Below are positions 48,165-56,161 of a stretch of DNA of 64,000 bases, one piece after another. Below the pieces are notes generated by a model. It did no database searches. It saw only the letters and a list, made by a program, of their open reading frames with translations, and had not been told where the DNA came from. The DNA is from JAHDHW01 sp965277415 (GTDB lineage Bacteria > Bacteroidota > Bacteroidia > Chitinophagales > Saprospiraceae): contig CBDICS010000031.1 of assembly GCA_965277415.1 (NCBI GenBank), positions 1-64,000 of the forward strand, in the 5' to 3' direction. The translations under genes and the position numbers were made by a program. Numbering within the stretch: position 1 is the first letter of the stretch; every line of letters begins with the position of its first letter.

Positions 48165-51100
48165 ATGAGTTCAGATAAATTAATACGTACTATGATGAAA
48201 ATAAATATTCTTTCGACCATTATTGTTTTTTTGCTGCTGTTTAGTTTGGCTTGCCAAACTGAAGCACCTACTTTGTTTGAAAAGGTTGAAGTAGCTGATT
48301 CAGGCTTAGATTTTATCAATGAAATTACAGAAAACGATACACTGAATATATTAGAAAGCGAATTTGTCTATAATGGGGCTGGTATTGCAATTGGTGACCT
48401 GAATGCTGATGGTTTGGATGATTTATTTTTTGCTGGAAACCAGGTTGATAATAAACTATACCTTAATCAAGGACAATTAAAATTTGTAGATATCACTGCT
48501 GAGGCAGGGACTGGAAAAACAGATACATTACTCTGGTCCTCAGGTGTAAATATCGTTGATATAAATGTCGATGGAAAGCAAGATATCTACGTGTGTAATA
48601 CACTTCAAAAAAATCCTCAACATAGAAAAAATCTCTTATACATCAATCAAGGAAATAACAGCCAAGGACTTCCAGAGTTTAAAGAAATGGGAGAAGAATA
48701 TGGAGTAGCCGATACCAGTCATTCTTCACACGCTCAGTTTTTTGATTATGATAATGATGGTGATCTTGATTTATTCATTGGCGTCAATCTTATTGAAGAT
48801 AGATATCCCAATCAATTTATGGAACGCACGAATGATGGATCCTCTTTGACAAGAGATAATCTATTTCAGAATAATTGGAATGATAGTCTTGGGCATCCCG
48901 TCTTTACGGATGTATCATTAGCAGCAGGTTTAGTACAGGATGGTTATAGTCATAGTACATTGATTCATGATTTTAATGAGGATGCTTGGTTAGATATTTA
49001 TGTTGCCAATGATTATCAGAGCGATGATCTTATTTTTATAAATAATCAAGATGGCACGTTTAGTAATAAAGCAGGCCAATTATTTAAACATTTCAGCCTC
49101 TCTGCTATGGGGAGTGATTTGGCAGATATTAATAATGATGGTCGAACAGATTTTTTCACCTCTGAAATGCAGCCTTATTATAATAAACGGAAAAAACTTT
49201 TCCAAGGGCCAAGTTCTTACCAAAGAGAGCTGCTTACCCGACAATATAAGTACGAGTATCAATACACCAGAAATACTTTACAACTCAATCAAGGCCTCAA
49301 TCCAGAAACTGGTTTGCCTATTTATGCAGATATTGGTATGTATGCGCATGTACAAGAGACAGATTGGAGTTGGGCTACTCTGTTTGCTGATTATGATAAT
49401 GATGCCTGGCAGGATTTATATGTTGTGAATGGATTTCCAAAAGATGTAACAGACCGTGATTTTGCAGACTTTAGATCTTATGCAAGTAAATTGGTCAGTC
49501 AAGAGGATTTGCTTGCTGCAATTCCCGAGGTGAAATCTCCAAATTTTATGTTCAAAAACAAAAGAGATTTAACCTTCGAAAACGTTACAAGAAATTGGGG
49601 ATTAGAAATTGGAAGTTTTTCTAATGGTGCAGCATATGGTGACCTTGATAATGATGGCGACCTTGATTTGGTTGTTAATAATATTGATGATCCTGTTTTC
49701 TTATTCGAAAATCAGTTGAATGATCTTGACAACAATCACCATTACCTCCGTATAAAACTAAAAGGAAGCGCTAAAAACCCAGATGCTTTTGGAGCTTTTG
49801 TAGAAGTGTTCAATGGTGATCAAGTACAACAAAGACAATTGCTTTCAGGGCGGGGTTATTTGTCTAAATCTGAGAATGTTTTACATTTTGGACTTGGCGA
49901 AAAAACGTTTGTAGATTCTATTAGAATTACTTGGTCCGGTGGTGATCTTCAAGTCCTTGGACATACCGAAAGCAATCAATTGCTTGAAGTCAGTTTCGAG
50001 TCAAATGCAAAAAGAAATTATAATAGCAAGAAGAAATCCAATAAAACACTTTTCAAAGAAGTCGCTTCAAATTATAATTTGATATACCGAGATAGAGAAA
50101 TTGATTTTATTGATTTTAATTTTCAAAGAACATTGCCACATAAATTTTCTCAATACGGGCCATCCATTTCAGTAGGAGATATAAATAATGATGGACTGGA
50201 TGATTTTTTTGTGGGAGCAAGTCGAAAACAAAACGAAAGTTGGTTCCTACAACAAGAGGATGGACAGTTTTTACAAAAAGAGGTGAAATATAAAACAAGT
50301 AAAGAAGGATTAGAAGAAGATGCTGGAACATTACTATTTGACGCTGATAATGATGGGGATTTAGATCTTTATATTGCCAGAGGAAGTGCTCAATACCCTG
50401 TGGGAGATTCACTTTATCAAGATGTATTATTAATCAATGATGGACAGGGGAATTTTGTAGAAGACGCTTCAGCTTTGCCAAAACTTACGGCTAATGGATC
50501 ATGCGTTAAAGCAGCTGACTTTGATCAAGATGGCGACCTCGATTTATTTATAGGAAGTAGGGTGCTGCCTAGGGCCTATCCACTAGCAGATCGATGTTAT
50601 ATTTTGAAAAATGAAAGTGAAAATGGCCATCCAAAATTTGTAGATGCAACAGATTCTGTAGCTGAAGATTTGAAAAAACCGGGACTCATTAGTGATGCTT
50701 TATGGACGGATTTTAATGGAGATGGCTGGCAGGATTTAATCCTTGCAGGAGAGTGGATGCCGATTACTGTTTTTGAGAATAGACAAGGGAAATTGATAAA
50801 TATTACGACTCAAAGCAATTTAGAAAATTATAAAGGATGGTGGACGAGTTTGACTTCAGGAGATTTAGACAATGATGGAGATTTGGATTACATTGCTGGT
50901 AACTATGGAGAAAACCATTATTTTCAATGCGGGCTTGATGAACCAATTCGTATCTATGGTAAAGACTTAGACCAGAATGGAAGCATTGATCCCTTAATCT
51001 CTTGCTATTGGAAAGATAGCCTGGGACAGAAGCATGAATACCTGTATCACCCTTTACAAGATATTATTAAGCAGTTTGTTGGGATTCGAAAAAAATATAA

Positions 51101-51761
51101 TTCATTCGGATCATTCGGAGAAGCTACCGTTCCAGAAATCTTTGAAGGACTCCAAATGGATGATGCACTTACTTTATCTGCCAATTGGATGAAAAGCTCT
51201 TGGATTGAAAATTTGGGAAATGGCCAATTCAAAATGCATGCTTTACCAATTGAAGCGCAGTTGGCACCAGTATATGGAGTGTTGTTGTCAAACATAAACG
51301 AAGACGAATGGTTGGACCTTATATTAGTGGGCAATGACTTTGGAATGGAAGTACAACAGGGTAGAGCAGATGCTTTTTCAGGATTAGTTTTGAAAAATGA
51401 GGGAGATAAAAACTTTAAATCTTTATCTCTTAATGAAAGTCAATTTTTTGTACCAGGAGATGCTAAAAGTTTAGTGAATATTAATATTGGAAATGAAGAA
51501 TTGCTTTATATAGCTGGTCAAAATCATGCTCTTTTAAAAGTCTTTAAACTAAAAGAATTGAGAAACAAGAAATTGATACCTATTGATAAGCAAGAAGTGA
51601 AATGCCTAATAACTTTGAATAATGGAAGCCAAAGAATTCAAGAATTTTATTGGGGTAGCACTTTTCAATCTCAATCAAGTCGAGTACTATCTAAGAGCTC
51701 CCAAATAAAAGAAATTAAGTTTTTTGATGCTACAGGAAAAGAGACTAGAACCTTACAGTAG
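48165..51761 (+). CDS. FG-GAP/VCBS repeat lipoprotein with ASPIC/UnbV domain
   Basis: 1198 residues as read from ATG 48165. ATG at 48192 or 48195 gives a more usual lipoprotein signal (MKINIL..., lipobox FSLAC, Cys 30 of the long form), so the true start is probably one of these. Two propeller-like halves carry calcium-binding FG-GAP motifs: DYDNDGDLDLFI, DFNEDAWLDIYV, DLDNDGDLDLVV, and later DINNDGLDDFFV, DADNDGDLDLYI, DFDQDGDLDLFI, DLDNDGDLDYIA. Between them, about 500-600, is the ASPIC/UnbV segment (LRIKLKGSAKNPDAFGAFVEV, then SIRITWSGGD). Such proteins often follow SusC/SusD pairs in Bacteroidota and are thought to act at the surface in glycan handling; exact function is unknown. Its own promoter is likely. 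Confidence 0.9.
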   Translation: MSSDKLIRTMMKINILSTIIVFLLLFSLACQTEAPTLFEKVEVADSGLDFINEITENDTLNILESEFVYNGAGIAIGDLNADGLDDLFFAGNQVDNKLYLNQGQLKFVDITAEAGTGKTDTLLWSSGVNIVDINVDGKQDIYVCNTLQKNPQHRKNLLYINQGNNSQGLPEFKEMGEEYGVADTSHSSHAQFFDYDNDGDLDLFIGVNLIEDRYPNQFMERTNDGSSLTRDNLFQNNWNDSLGHPVFTDVSLAAGLVQDGYSHSTLIHDFNEDAWLDIYVANDYQSDDLIFINNQDGTFSNKAGQLFKHFSLSAMGSDLADINNDGRTDFFTSEMQPYYNKRKKLFQGPSSYQRELLTRQYKYEYQYTRNTLQLNQGLNPETGLPIYADIGMYAHVQETDWSWATLFADYDNDAWQDLYVVNGFPKDVTDRDFADFRSYASKLVSQEDLLAAIPEVKSPNFMFKNKRDLTFENVTRNWGLEIGSFSNGAAYGDLDNDGDLDLVVNNIDDPVFLFENQLNDLDNNHHYLRIKLKGSAKNPDAFGAFVEVFNGDQVQQRQLLSGRGYLSKSENVLHFGLGEKTFVDSIRITWSGGDLQVLGHTESNQLLEVSFESNAKRNYNSKKKSNKTLFKEVASNYNLIYRDREIDFIDFNFQRTLPHKFSQYGPSISVGDINNDGLDDFFVGASRKQNESWFLQQEDGQFLQKEVKYKTSKEGLEEDAGTLLFDADNDGDLDLYIARGSAQYPVGDSLYQDVLLINDGQGNFVEDASALPKLTANGSCVKAADFDQDGDLDLFIGSRVLPRAYPLADRCYILKNESENGHPKFVDATDSVAEDLKKPGLISDALWTDFNGDGWQDLILAGEWMPITVFENRQGKLINITTQSNLENYKGWWTSLTSGDLDNDGDLDYIAGNYGENHYFQCGLDEPIRIYGKDLDQNGSIDPLISCYWKDSLGQKHEYLYHPLQDIIKQFVGIRKKYNSFGSFGEATVPEIFEGLQMDDALTLSANWMKSSWIENLGNGQFKMHALPIEAQLAPVYGVLLSNINEDEWLDLILVGNDFGMEVQQGRADAFSGLVLKNEGDKNFKSLSLNESQFFVPGDAKSLVNINIGNEELLYIAGQNHALLKVFKLKELRNKKLIPIDKQEVKCLITLNNGSQRIQEFYWGSTFQSQSSRVLSKSSQIKEIKFFDATGKETRTLQ

Positions 51762-51884
51762 TATAGATTTGATTTAAAAATTAAACTCCAAGACATTCTA
51801 TTCGATTTTACAATGAAATCCCGCACAAGGCATTGAAAAATATCGTATCTTCTATCCTCGTGTCCTATCAGAAAAGGATTTTTC

Positions 51885-53669
51885 ATGCTTAATAGTTTTA
51901 ATACAATATGTCTACTTTTTCTAAGCTGCTTTATTTTTAGTAGCGAAGTTAAAGCACAGCACTACTTTAAAGTGTCGGATGCTTCTGATACTTATTTTAA
52001 GCATAAGCTAGACCGTTTTTCTAATAATGATATATTGATTGGGGATTCTTCTCTAGAACCGCTAAGCTTAGGGGCAAACGGTAAAATTGTTTTAACTAGA
52101 TTAGATGAATGTGGAAATTTAGTATGGTCGAATGGCTATATTTATTCAGATGCTTATATCGAGTTTAAAGATTTTAAAATAAGTGATCAGGACGAAATAT
52201 TTGTTTATGGTAGTTATTATAAAGGTTTAGAAGAACGCATCTTTTTAGCAAAATTTGATGGAGGAAGTGGTGCAAATCTTGGGATTCGAATTCTTCATCC
52301 AGGGACAGTGGATCATTTTTCTTACACGATAGATATAAGAGATAACCAGATTATGCTCAATGGTTTGCGCTTTGATTTCAATACTCAGAAGCTAGGCTTT
52401 GTTGCTGTCTTTAATAATAACCTTACATTTCTTTGGGGCAAGACTTTTTCACCCTTCGAATCCATCGGCGCAGGCATTATAAGTGAGGATGGAGGTTTTA
52501 TGTGTCGATCGGGAGCTTACCTAATCAAGTTAAATTCAGAAGGCGATCAAGAATGGGCAACGGAATTAAATGTAGGAGCAGATTTGGGACCTAATAATGG
52601 ACCAGTCGAAGTTACGGATGGATATATTTTTGAATCCAATCGAAATGATCTGAGTTTTTTCTATAAAGTCGATGATGCGGGGAGTTTGATTTGGAAGTCA
52701 GCACAATTCCCTTCAATAGGCTTGGGGGCGGCTATTTCTAAATTAGAGAATGGCAATTTATTATGTACCTATAATTGTCCTGATAGCGGAAAAAGTAAGC
52801 TGTGTCAATTGATCCTGTCTGCTGAAGGAGACATTTTCGATCAGAGAAAGTTGATTTTTGATTATACATTCAATACAGGAACAATCTATCAGTCATTAGA
52901 TGAAAATAATATACTAACCATTGCAGCCAATTCGAACCCGAATACACTTGTTACTCCAGATATAAAAGATTTTATTTTTCAATTTTCTTTGGATAATCCA
53001 GTAGATGAATGCTGGTATTGGGAAGATTTTGAAGAGACCTACGAGAATACACTCGATTTGGAATTTACTTATTATGACTTTGACCCAATACCATTTGATA
53101 TGGAACTTGAAGAGAGTCTTAGTCTAGATGCTTCCGACTTTTTACTGCCTTTAAGAAATATTTGTAGGGAGGAAATCCCACTTGAGTTTTTAGAAAAAGA
53201 TACTTTATTAGCATGTGGCGAAGACTGGCTAATACACTTGCCAGCCTTTGATTATGAATGGCAAGATGGAGCTTTGGAAAACCCGCGAATCATCAGTGCC
53301 CCTGGTACCTATGTAGCACGTAAACGTAGTTGCTCAGATCCAACCACCATAGAATATACTTTGGAGAAATCAAACTGTGGCTGTAAAGTTTTCTTACCTA
53401 ATATTTTTAGCCCTAACTTTGATGGAAATAATGATTACTTAGCGTTTTTTAGTGATTGCCATATTGACAAAATGGAAATGACTATCTTTGATCGTTGGGG
53501 AGGAACAGTCTTCAAAAGCGAAAGATCAGACTCGCTATGGGATGGTACTTTCTGTAATAAAGATATGCCATCGGGTGTTTATATCGCATTGCTTAAATAC
53601 GAATTTACAGATCTAGACGGCCTCAGACGGCAGGTTAGTTTCGCTCAGGATGTTACCTTAGTCCGTTAG
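51885..53669 (+). CDS. Secreted protein with type B (gliding-type) T9SS C-terminal domain
   Basis: 594 residues. Signal peptide 1-25 (FLSCFIFSSEVKAQ). Residues 26-370 form a repetitive beta structure of the kind LVWSNGYIYSD / LTFLWGKTF / GSLIWKSAQF, probably a propeller. About 430-490 resembles the Ig-like linker often found before the sorting domain (LACGEDWLIHLPAFDYEWQD). The last 85 residues are a classical T9SS type B sorting domain: VFLPNIFSPNFDGNNDYL, FDRWGG, LWDGTFC, ending QDVTLVR. The protein is exported to the surface; role unknown. It starts 123 bp after the ASPIC gene and may be transcribed with it. Confidence 0.88.
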   Translation: MLNSFNTICLLFLSCFIFSSEVKAQHYFKVSDASDTYFKHKLDRFSNNDILIGDSSLEPLSLGANGKIVLTRLDECGNLVWSNGYIYSDAYIEFKDFKISDQDEIFVYGSYYKGLEERIFLAKFDGGSGANLGIRILHPGTVDHFSYTIDIRDNQIMLNGLRFDFNTQKLGFVAVFNNNLTFLWGKTFSPFESIGAGIISEDGGFMCRSGAYLIKLNSEGDQEWATELNVGADLGPNNGPVEVTDGYIFESNRNDLSFFYKVDDAGSLIWKSAQFPSIGLGAAISKLENGNLLCTYNCPDSGKSKLCQLILSAEGDIFDQRKLIFDYTFNTGTIYQSLDENNILTIAANSNPNTLVTPDIKDFIFQFSLDNPVDECWYWEDFEETYENTLDLEFTYYDFDPIPFDMELEESLSLDASDFLLPLRNICREEIPLEFLEKDTLLACGEDWLIHLPAFDYEWQDGALENPRIISAPGTYVARKRSCSDPTTIEYTLEKSNCGCKVFLPNIFSPNFDGNNDYLAFFSDCHIDKMEMTIFDRWGGTVFKSERSDSLWDGTFCNKDMPSGVYIALLKYEFTDLDGLRRQVSFAQDVTLVR

Positions 53670-53775
53670 AAAGGCCCGCTTGTAAACAACTTTGATTATA
53701 AGAATCACAAATGTTCAATCCAATATACTTTATTATACGATCTGTGTTTTGATCCTAAATTAAAAATATTATAAC

Positions 53776-54252
53776 ATGAGTACGACACAACACATGGCCA
53801 AACACTTCAGAGAATTCCACTATGGAGAAAACTGGACTTGGTCAACCCTCAAAGATAGTTTAGCAGATTTAACATGGCAACAGGCAACCACAAAAATTCA
53901 TTCATTTAATACCATCGCAGCTCTTGTTTACCACATTCATTATTTTGTAAAAGTAACCAAGGAAGTATTAGAAGGTGGCCCTCTAGATTGGCATGATAAA
54001 TTTAGTTTCGATCATCCAAGGATTGAATCCCAAGAAGATTGGGAAAAAATGTTAGAAAAAATCAGATCAGATGCGGACAGATTTGCTGACTTAATAGAAC
54101 AGTTACCTTCCGAAAAACTTTGGGAAACCTTTTCTGAAGAAAAATATGGCAATTACTATAGAAATATTCAAGGCGTCATAGAACATAGTCATTATCACCT
54201 TGGGCAAATTGTTTTTTTAAGGAAATTAATTGAGAAAGAAGGAAAAAGCTAG
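53776..54252 (+). CDS. DinB-like four-helix bundle protein
   Basis: 158 residues, the normal size of DinB/YfiT-like proteins, four-helix bundles that often bind a metal and act as thiol-dependent transferases or hydrolases. The three-His pattern is visible: H in ALVYHIHYFVK (about 55-57), and IEHSHYHLGQIVFLRKLI near the C-terminus (about 136-153), where HxxYHLGQI is the family hallmark. No signal peptide, so cytoplasmic. Relatives are damage- or stress-linked in Bacillus, but no specific role can be given here. It is 39 bp upstream of the chimeric remnant gene. Confidence 0.85.
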   Translation: MSTTQHMAKHFREFHYGENWTWSTLKDSLADLTWQQATTKIHSFNTIAALVYHIHYFVKVTKEVLEGGPLDWHDKFSFDHPRIESQEDWEKMLEKIRSDADRFADLIEQLPSEKLWETFSEEKYGNYYRNIQGVIEHSHYHLGQIVFLRKLIEKEGKS

Positions 54253-54291
54253 GATTGGTTTCCATTATAAGCTTTAACAAAAAAAGAAAGT

Positions 54292-54659
54292 ATGAACAAA
54301 CTAAGACTCATTCTATTACTATTATTACCTTATGCCCTCATTCAAAGCCAAAATCCAGGTGACCTCGATTCTGATTTTGGAAATAACGGAACAATTATAT
54401 CCGACTTTGGTTCAGCTAGTTTTGAAGCGATGACGGGAGTGTTGCTACAGTCCGATGGGAAAATTATAGCGATTGGAGGTACAGGATTGGGGACTACTGC
54501 TGATTTGGTGATTGCAAGGTATAATGTACAGAGGTACGCTTGTTTGATGAACCTGGAGTGCTCAATGATGCAATTGGTTGCATAGGAGAAGGAATGAATA
54601 TCAATCTGGATGACGAAGCCGATAATACTTCAGATGATTTAGAACTTAAAACCCTATAG
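54292..54659 (+). pseudogene. Chimeric remnant: start of a delta-60 repeat protein joined to an unrelated tail
   Basis: An ATG preceded by AGAAAG opens a secreted protein: signal peptide 1-20 (LILLLLLPYALIQSQ), then DSDFGNNGTIISDFGSASFE and LLQSDGKIIAIGG...DLVIARYN, the delta-60 repeat of large beta-propeller secreted proteins. After ARYN (54525) the frame loses coding character and stops at 54585. A different frame is open from about 54525 to TAG 54659 and looks coding (RLFDEPGVLND, INLDDEADNTSDDLELKTL). Delta-60 proteins normally run to several hundred residues, so this is a truncated 5' end fused to the 3' end of another reading frame, most simply by a deletion. Confidence 0.7.
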
Positions 54660-54662
54660 CAT

Positions 54663-54953
54663 TTAATTCCCCGCAAATGGAGTCCCAAATATCCCAACTG
54701 CAAGTTCGGCCCAGACGAATAATAGAGTTAATAGAATTCCAAAACAGAGCACAATTCGATACCTGGTCTTTTTTAATTTCCTTAATACTAATTCGCAAAT
54801 CAAACCAGTACTTAATAAGAGCATGCCCATGACTAGAAAATCTAAAGGTGACCAATTTACCTGACTCGTGAGCTGCATAGCAATAAAAGGTATGAGTAGT
54901 AGAAGTGGAATCGAAATAAGAATGATGATAAGTCTTTTGTTCTGTATTGTCAT
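54663..54953 (-). CDS. Small integral membrane protein, Bacteroidota type
   Basis: From ATG 54953 (MTIQNKRLI) 96 residues; a 15-residue longer reading frame would need a TTG start at 54998 and is less likely. Three hydrophobic helices: about 8-27 (IIILISIPLLLLIPFIAMQL), 35-55 (LDFLVMGMLLLSTGLICELV) and 65-85 (VLCFGILLTLLFVWAELAVG). The ending ELAVGIFGTPFAGN is a conserved-looking signature I associate with small uncharacterised membrane proteins of Bacteroidota. Role unknown. It is convergent with the remnant gene (3 bp apart) and divergent from the 157-aa gene. Confidence 0.8.
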   Translation of the reverse strand: MTIQNKRLIIILISIPLLLLIPFIAMQLTSQVNWSPLDFLVMGMLLLSTGLICELVLRKLKKTRYRIVLCFGILLTLLFVWAELAVGIFGTPFAGN

Positions 54954-55000
54954 AACTGGTTTTTTTAATTGTAGGTATGAATTTACATTGAAATACAAAG

Positions 55001-55128
55001 TAATTTAGCTCTAATGTTTATGTTGTAGATTGAAATATACTAAAAATAGATTTAATCAGGAAATAGCAAAGAAAACCTTTTGTCAATAATAAAAGCTCTA
55101 GTAGAAGCTGTAAATTAGAGCTAAATTA
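55001..55128. repeat. 128-bp segment bounded by 15-bp perfect inverted repeats
   Basis: TAATTTAGCTCTAAT (55001-55015) and ATTAGAGCTAAATTA (55114-55128) are perfect inverted copies, 98 bp apart, in the gap between two divergent genes. The layout suits a small non-autonomous mobile element or paired operator sites; no target duplication is clear and no other copy was seen. Confidence 0.45.
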
Positions 55129-55161
55129 GTATCACGACAATATTTATCAAATTATAAACCT

Positions 55162-55635
55162 ATGGCATCAGGATTTTGGTTTCTTAAGGACGGAAGAGGC
55201 TTCGCTCGAAGAATAACGATTATGATAAACCTTATGAAGCAGATTCATAAAGAATTATCTTTAATGGAAGATGCAAAGGCGTTTTCTGATTATTTAACGA
55301 TGTATATCTTTACTGATGATCATGAGCTAAATGGACATGGAGGATTTTATAATAAAACAACTGGAGAATCAGTAATGATGGATATTGATTTTAGAGAATT
55401 TACTAAACATAATCAAGACCTCTTCTGGCAAGCCAGCCAGCAGTGTTTAAATAAAATGATACAAAAGAATAAAATAAAAGATAGAGTTTTGATTAAAGAG
55501 CTTAAGATACTTCTTGATATGAACAGAAGGGCAAGCAGAGGTGAAAACCCAATAAAACTTAATCACATGAGAGATATAACTCCACCGACAGGTGAAAAGA
55601 AAGGACCTGGTTGGGAAAACCAAGATAAAAACTGA
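55162..55635 (+). CDS. Hypothetical protein, not recognised
   Basis: 157 residues, no signal peptide or membrane segment; basic in the C-terminal half. Mainly helical by eye (ITIMINLMKQIHKELSLMED; FTKHNQDLFWQASQQCLNKM; VLIKELKILLDMNRRAS). Between the first and second helices, LTMYIFTDDHELNGHGGFYN looks like a beta hairpin. The C-terminal tail (DITPPTGEKKGPGWENQDKN) is Pro/Gly-rich and probably disordered. It begins shortly after the inverted-repeat segment at 55001-55128. I do not recognise a family; codon use and a clean start suggest a real gene. Its setting among remnants and repeats fits accessory DNA. Confidence 0.65.
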   Translation: MASGFWFLKDGRGFARRITIMINLMKQIHKELSLMEDAKAFSDYLTMYIFTDDHELNGHGGFYNKTTGESVMMDIDFREFTKHNQDLFWQASQQCLNKMIQKNKIKDRVLIKELKILLDMNRRASRGENPIKLNHMRDITPPTGEKKGPGWENQDKN

Positions 55636-55800
55636 GGAACAAAAAATAGGTACCAATAATTGACAATTGGAATCCTAATTGACTGCGATACTTAGTTACA
55701 TCATGTATATTAAATCTAGAAAAGTAAATGTATTTTGAATTGCTTTAAACTAAGAAGGAGCTAGATGATGTCGGTTGATTGAAATAATTAAACAAGAAAT
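55636..55800. other. Intergenic stretch between the 157-aa gene and the repeat cluster
   Basis: 165 bp of AT-rich sequence with no gene, clear hairpin or promoter. With the following repeats and remnant it makes up a 526-bp gap before the ThuA/dehydrogenase gene. Confidence 0.4.
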
Positions 55801-55852
55801 GGTTTACTAAACTAACCAAGGTAAAATAGCTCAGCAAGTTTAGTAAACCGCC
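55801..55852 (-). repeat. 52-bp palindromic element, inverted copy of 59566-59617
   Basis: Reverse-complementing this stretch gives GGCGGTTTACTAAACTTGCT... and it matches 59566-59617 with about four mismatches in 52 bp. Each copy is itself a hairpin with 13-bp arms (GGTTTACTAAACT / AGTTTAGTAAACC). The two copies face each other around the ThuA/dehydrogenase gene, about 3.7 kb apart. A degraded third relative lies near 27308-27367. Confidence 0.8.
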
Positions 55853-56020
55853 ACCAAAAGCCATCTTAAGTCAGGGAATGGATGAACTAATGGTCATGTC
55901 TTTTTTATCGGATAAAAGGACAATCATTGTTGAAAGAAAAGGAGGACTTAAGATTTTTGATGAGATAAAGGATTGTAAGAAGGAACGGATCGTAAAATAT
56001 ACTGAGGTTGAAGTGGTTTG
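55848..56020 (+). pseudogene. Remnant of a sugar dehydrogenase paralogue (propeller N-terminus)
   Basis: Read in the frame of ATG 55878 and continuing upstream, the sequence encodes KAILSQGMDELM followed by D-R-T-IIVERKGGLKIFDEIK-like residues. This aligns with the intact protein encoded downstream at its propeller start: KEVLDEGLDEPM, FIERGGAIKQYQPK. Identical or conservative positions run for about 40 residues. The fragment begins at the edge of the 52-bp palindrome and ends where the 85-bp repeated element begins, so it is a leftover of a larger gene. The 75-aa reading frame over it continues into the repeat and is not taken as a gene. Confidence 0.6.
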
Positions 56021-56021
56021 G

Positions 56022-56105
56022 GAAAAGAAATGTACTTCAAGTGCAGTATTATATACTGACCGAAATGGTTTGGGGAAATTCCAAACCACTTCGCGTCAGG
56101 TATAG
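56022..56105 (+). repeat. Repeated intergenic element, copy 2 (upstream of the ThuA/dehydrogenase gene)
   Basis: Aligns with 48079-48164 at about 85% with one 3-nt and one 1-nt gap. It contains GGTTTGGGGAAATTCCAAACC, an inverted repeat with GGTTTGG/CCAAACC arms. As in copy 1 it precedes a gene for a large envelope protein, here by 56 bp. Confidence 0.7.
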
Positions 56106-56161
56106 AAAAAATCAAGCATATTTATAATATAAAAAACTTCTATATCCATAATCTTCATCAG

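Noticed and set aside
42915..51761. Full polysaccharide utilisation locus
   Set aside because: SusC, SusD and an ASPIC protein are present, but no glycoside hydrolase, polysaccharide lyase or sulfatase was found in the window.
55878..56105. 75-codon frame as a small gene
   Set aside because: First half matches the propeller start of sugar dehydrogenases and second half is the repeated non-coding element, so it is a remnant.
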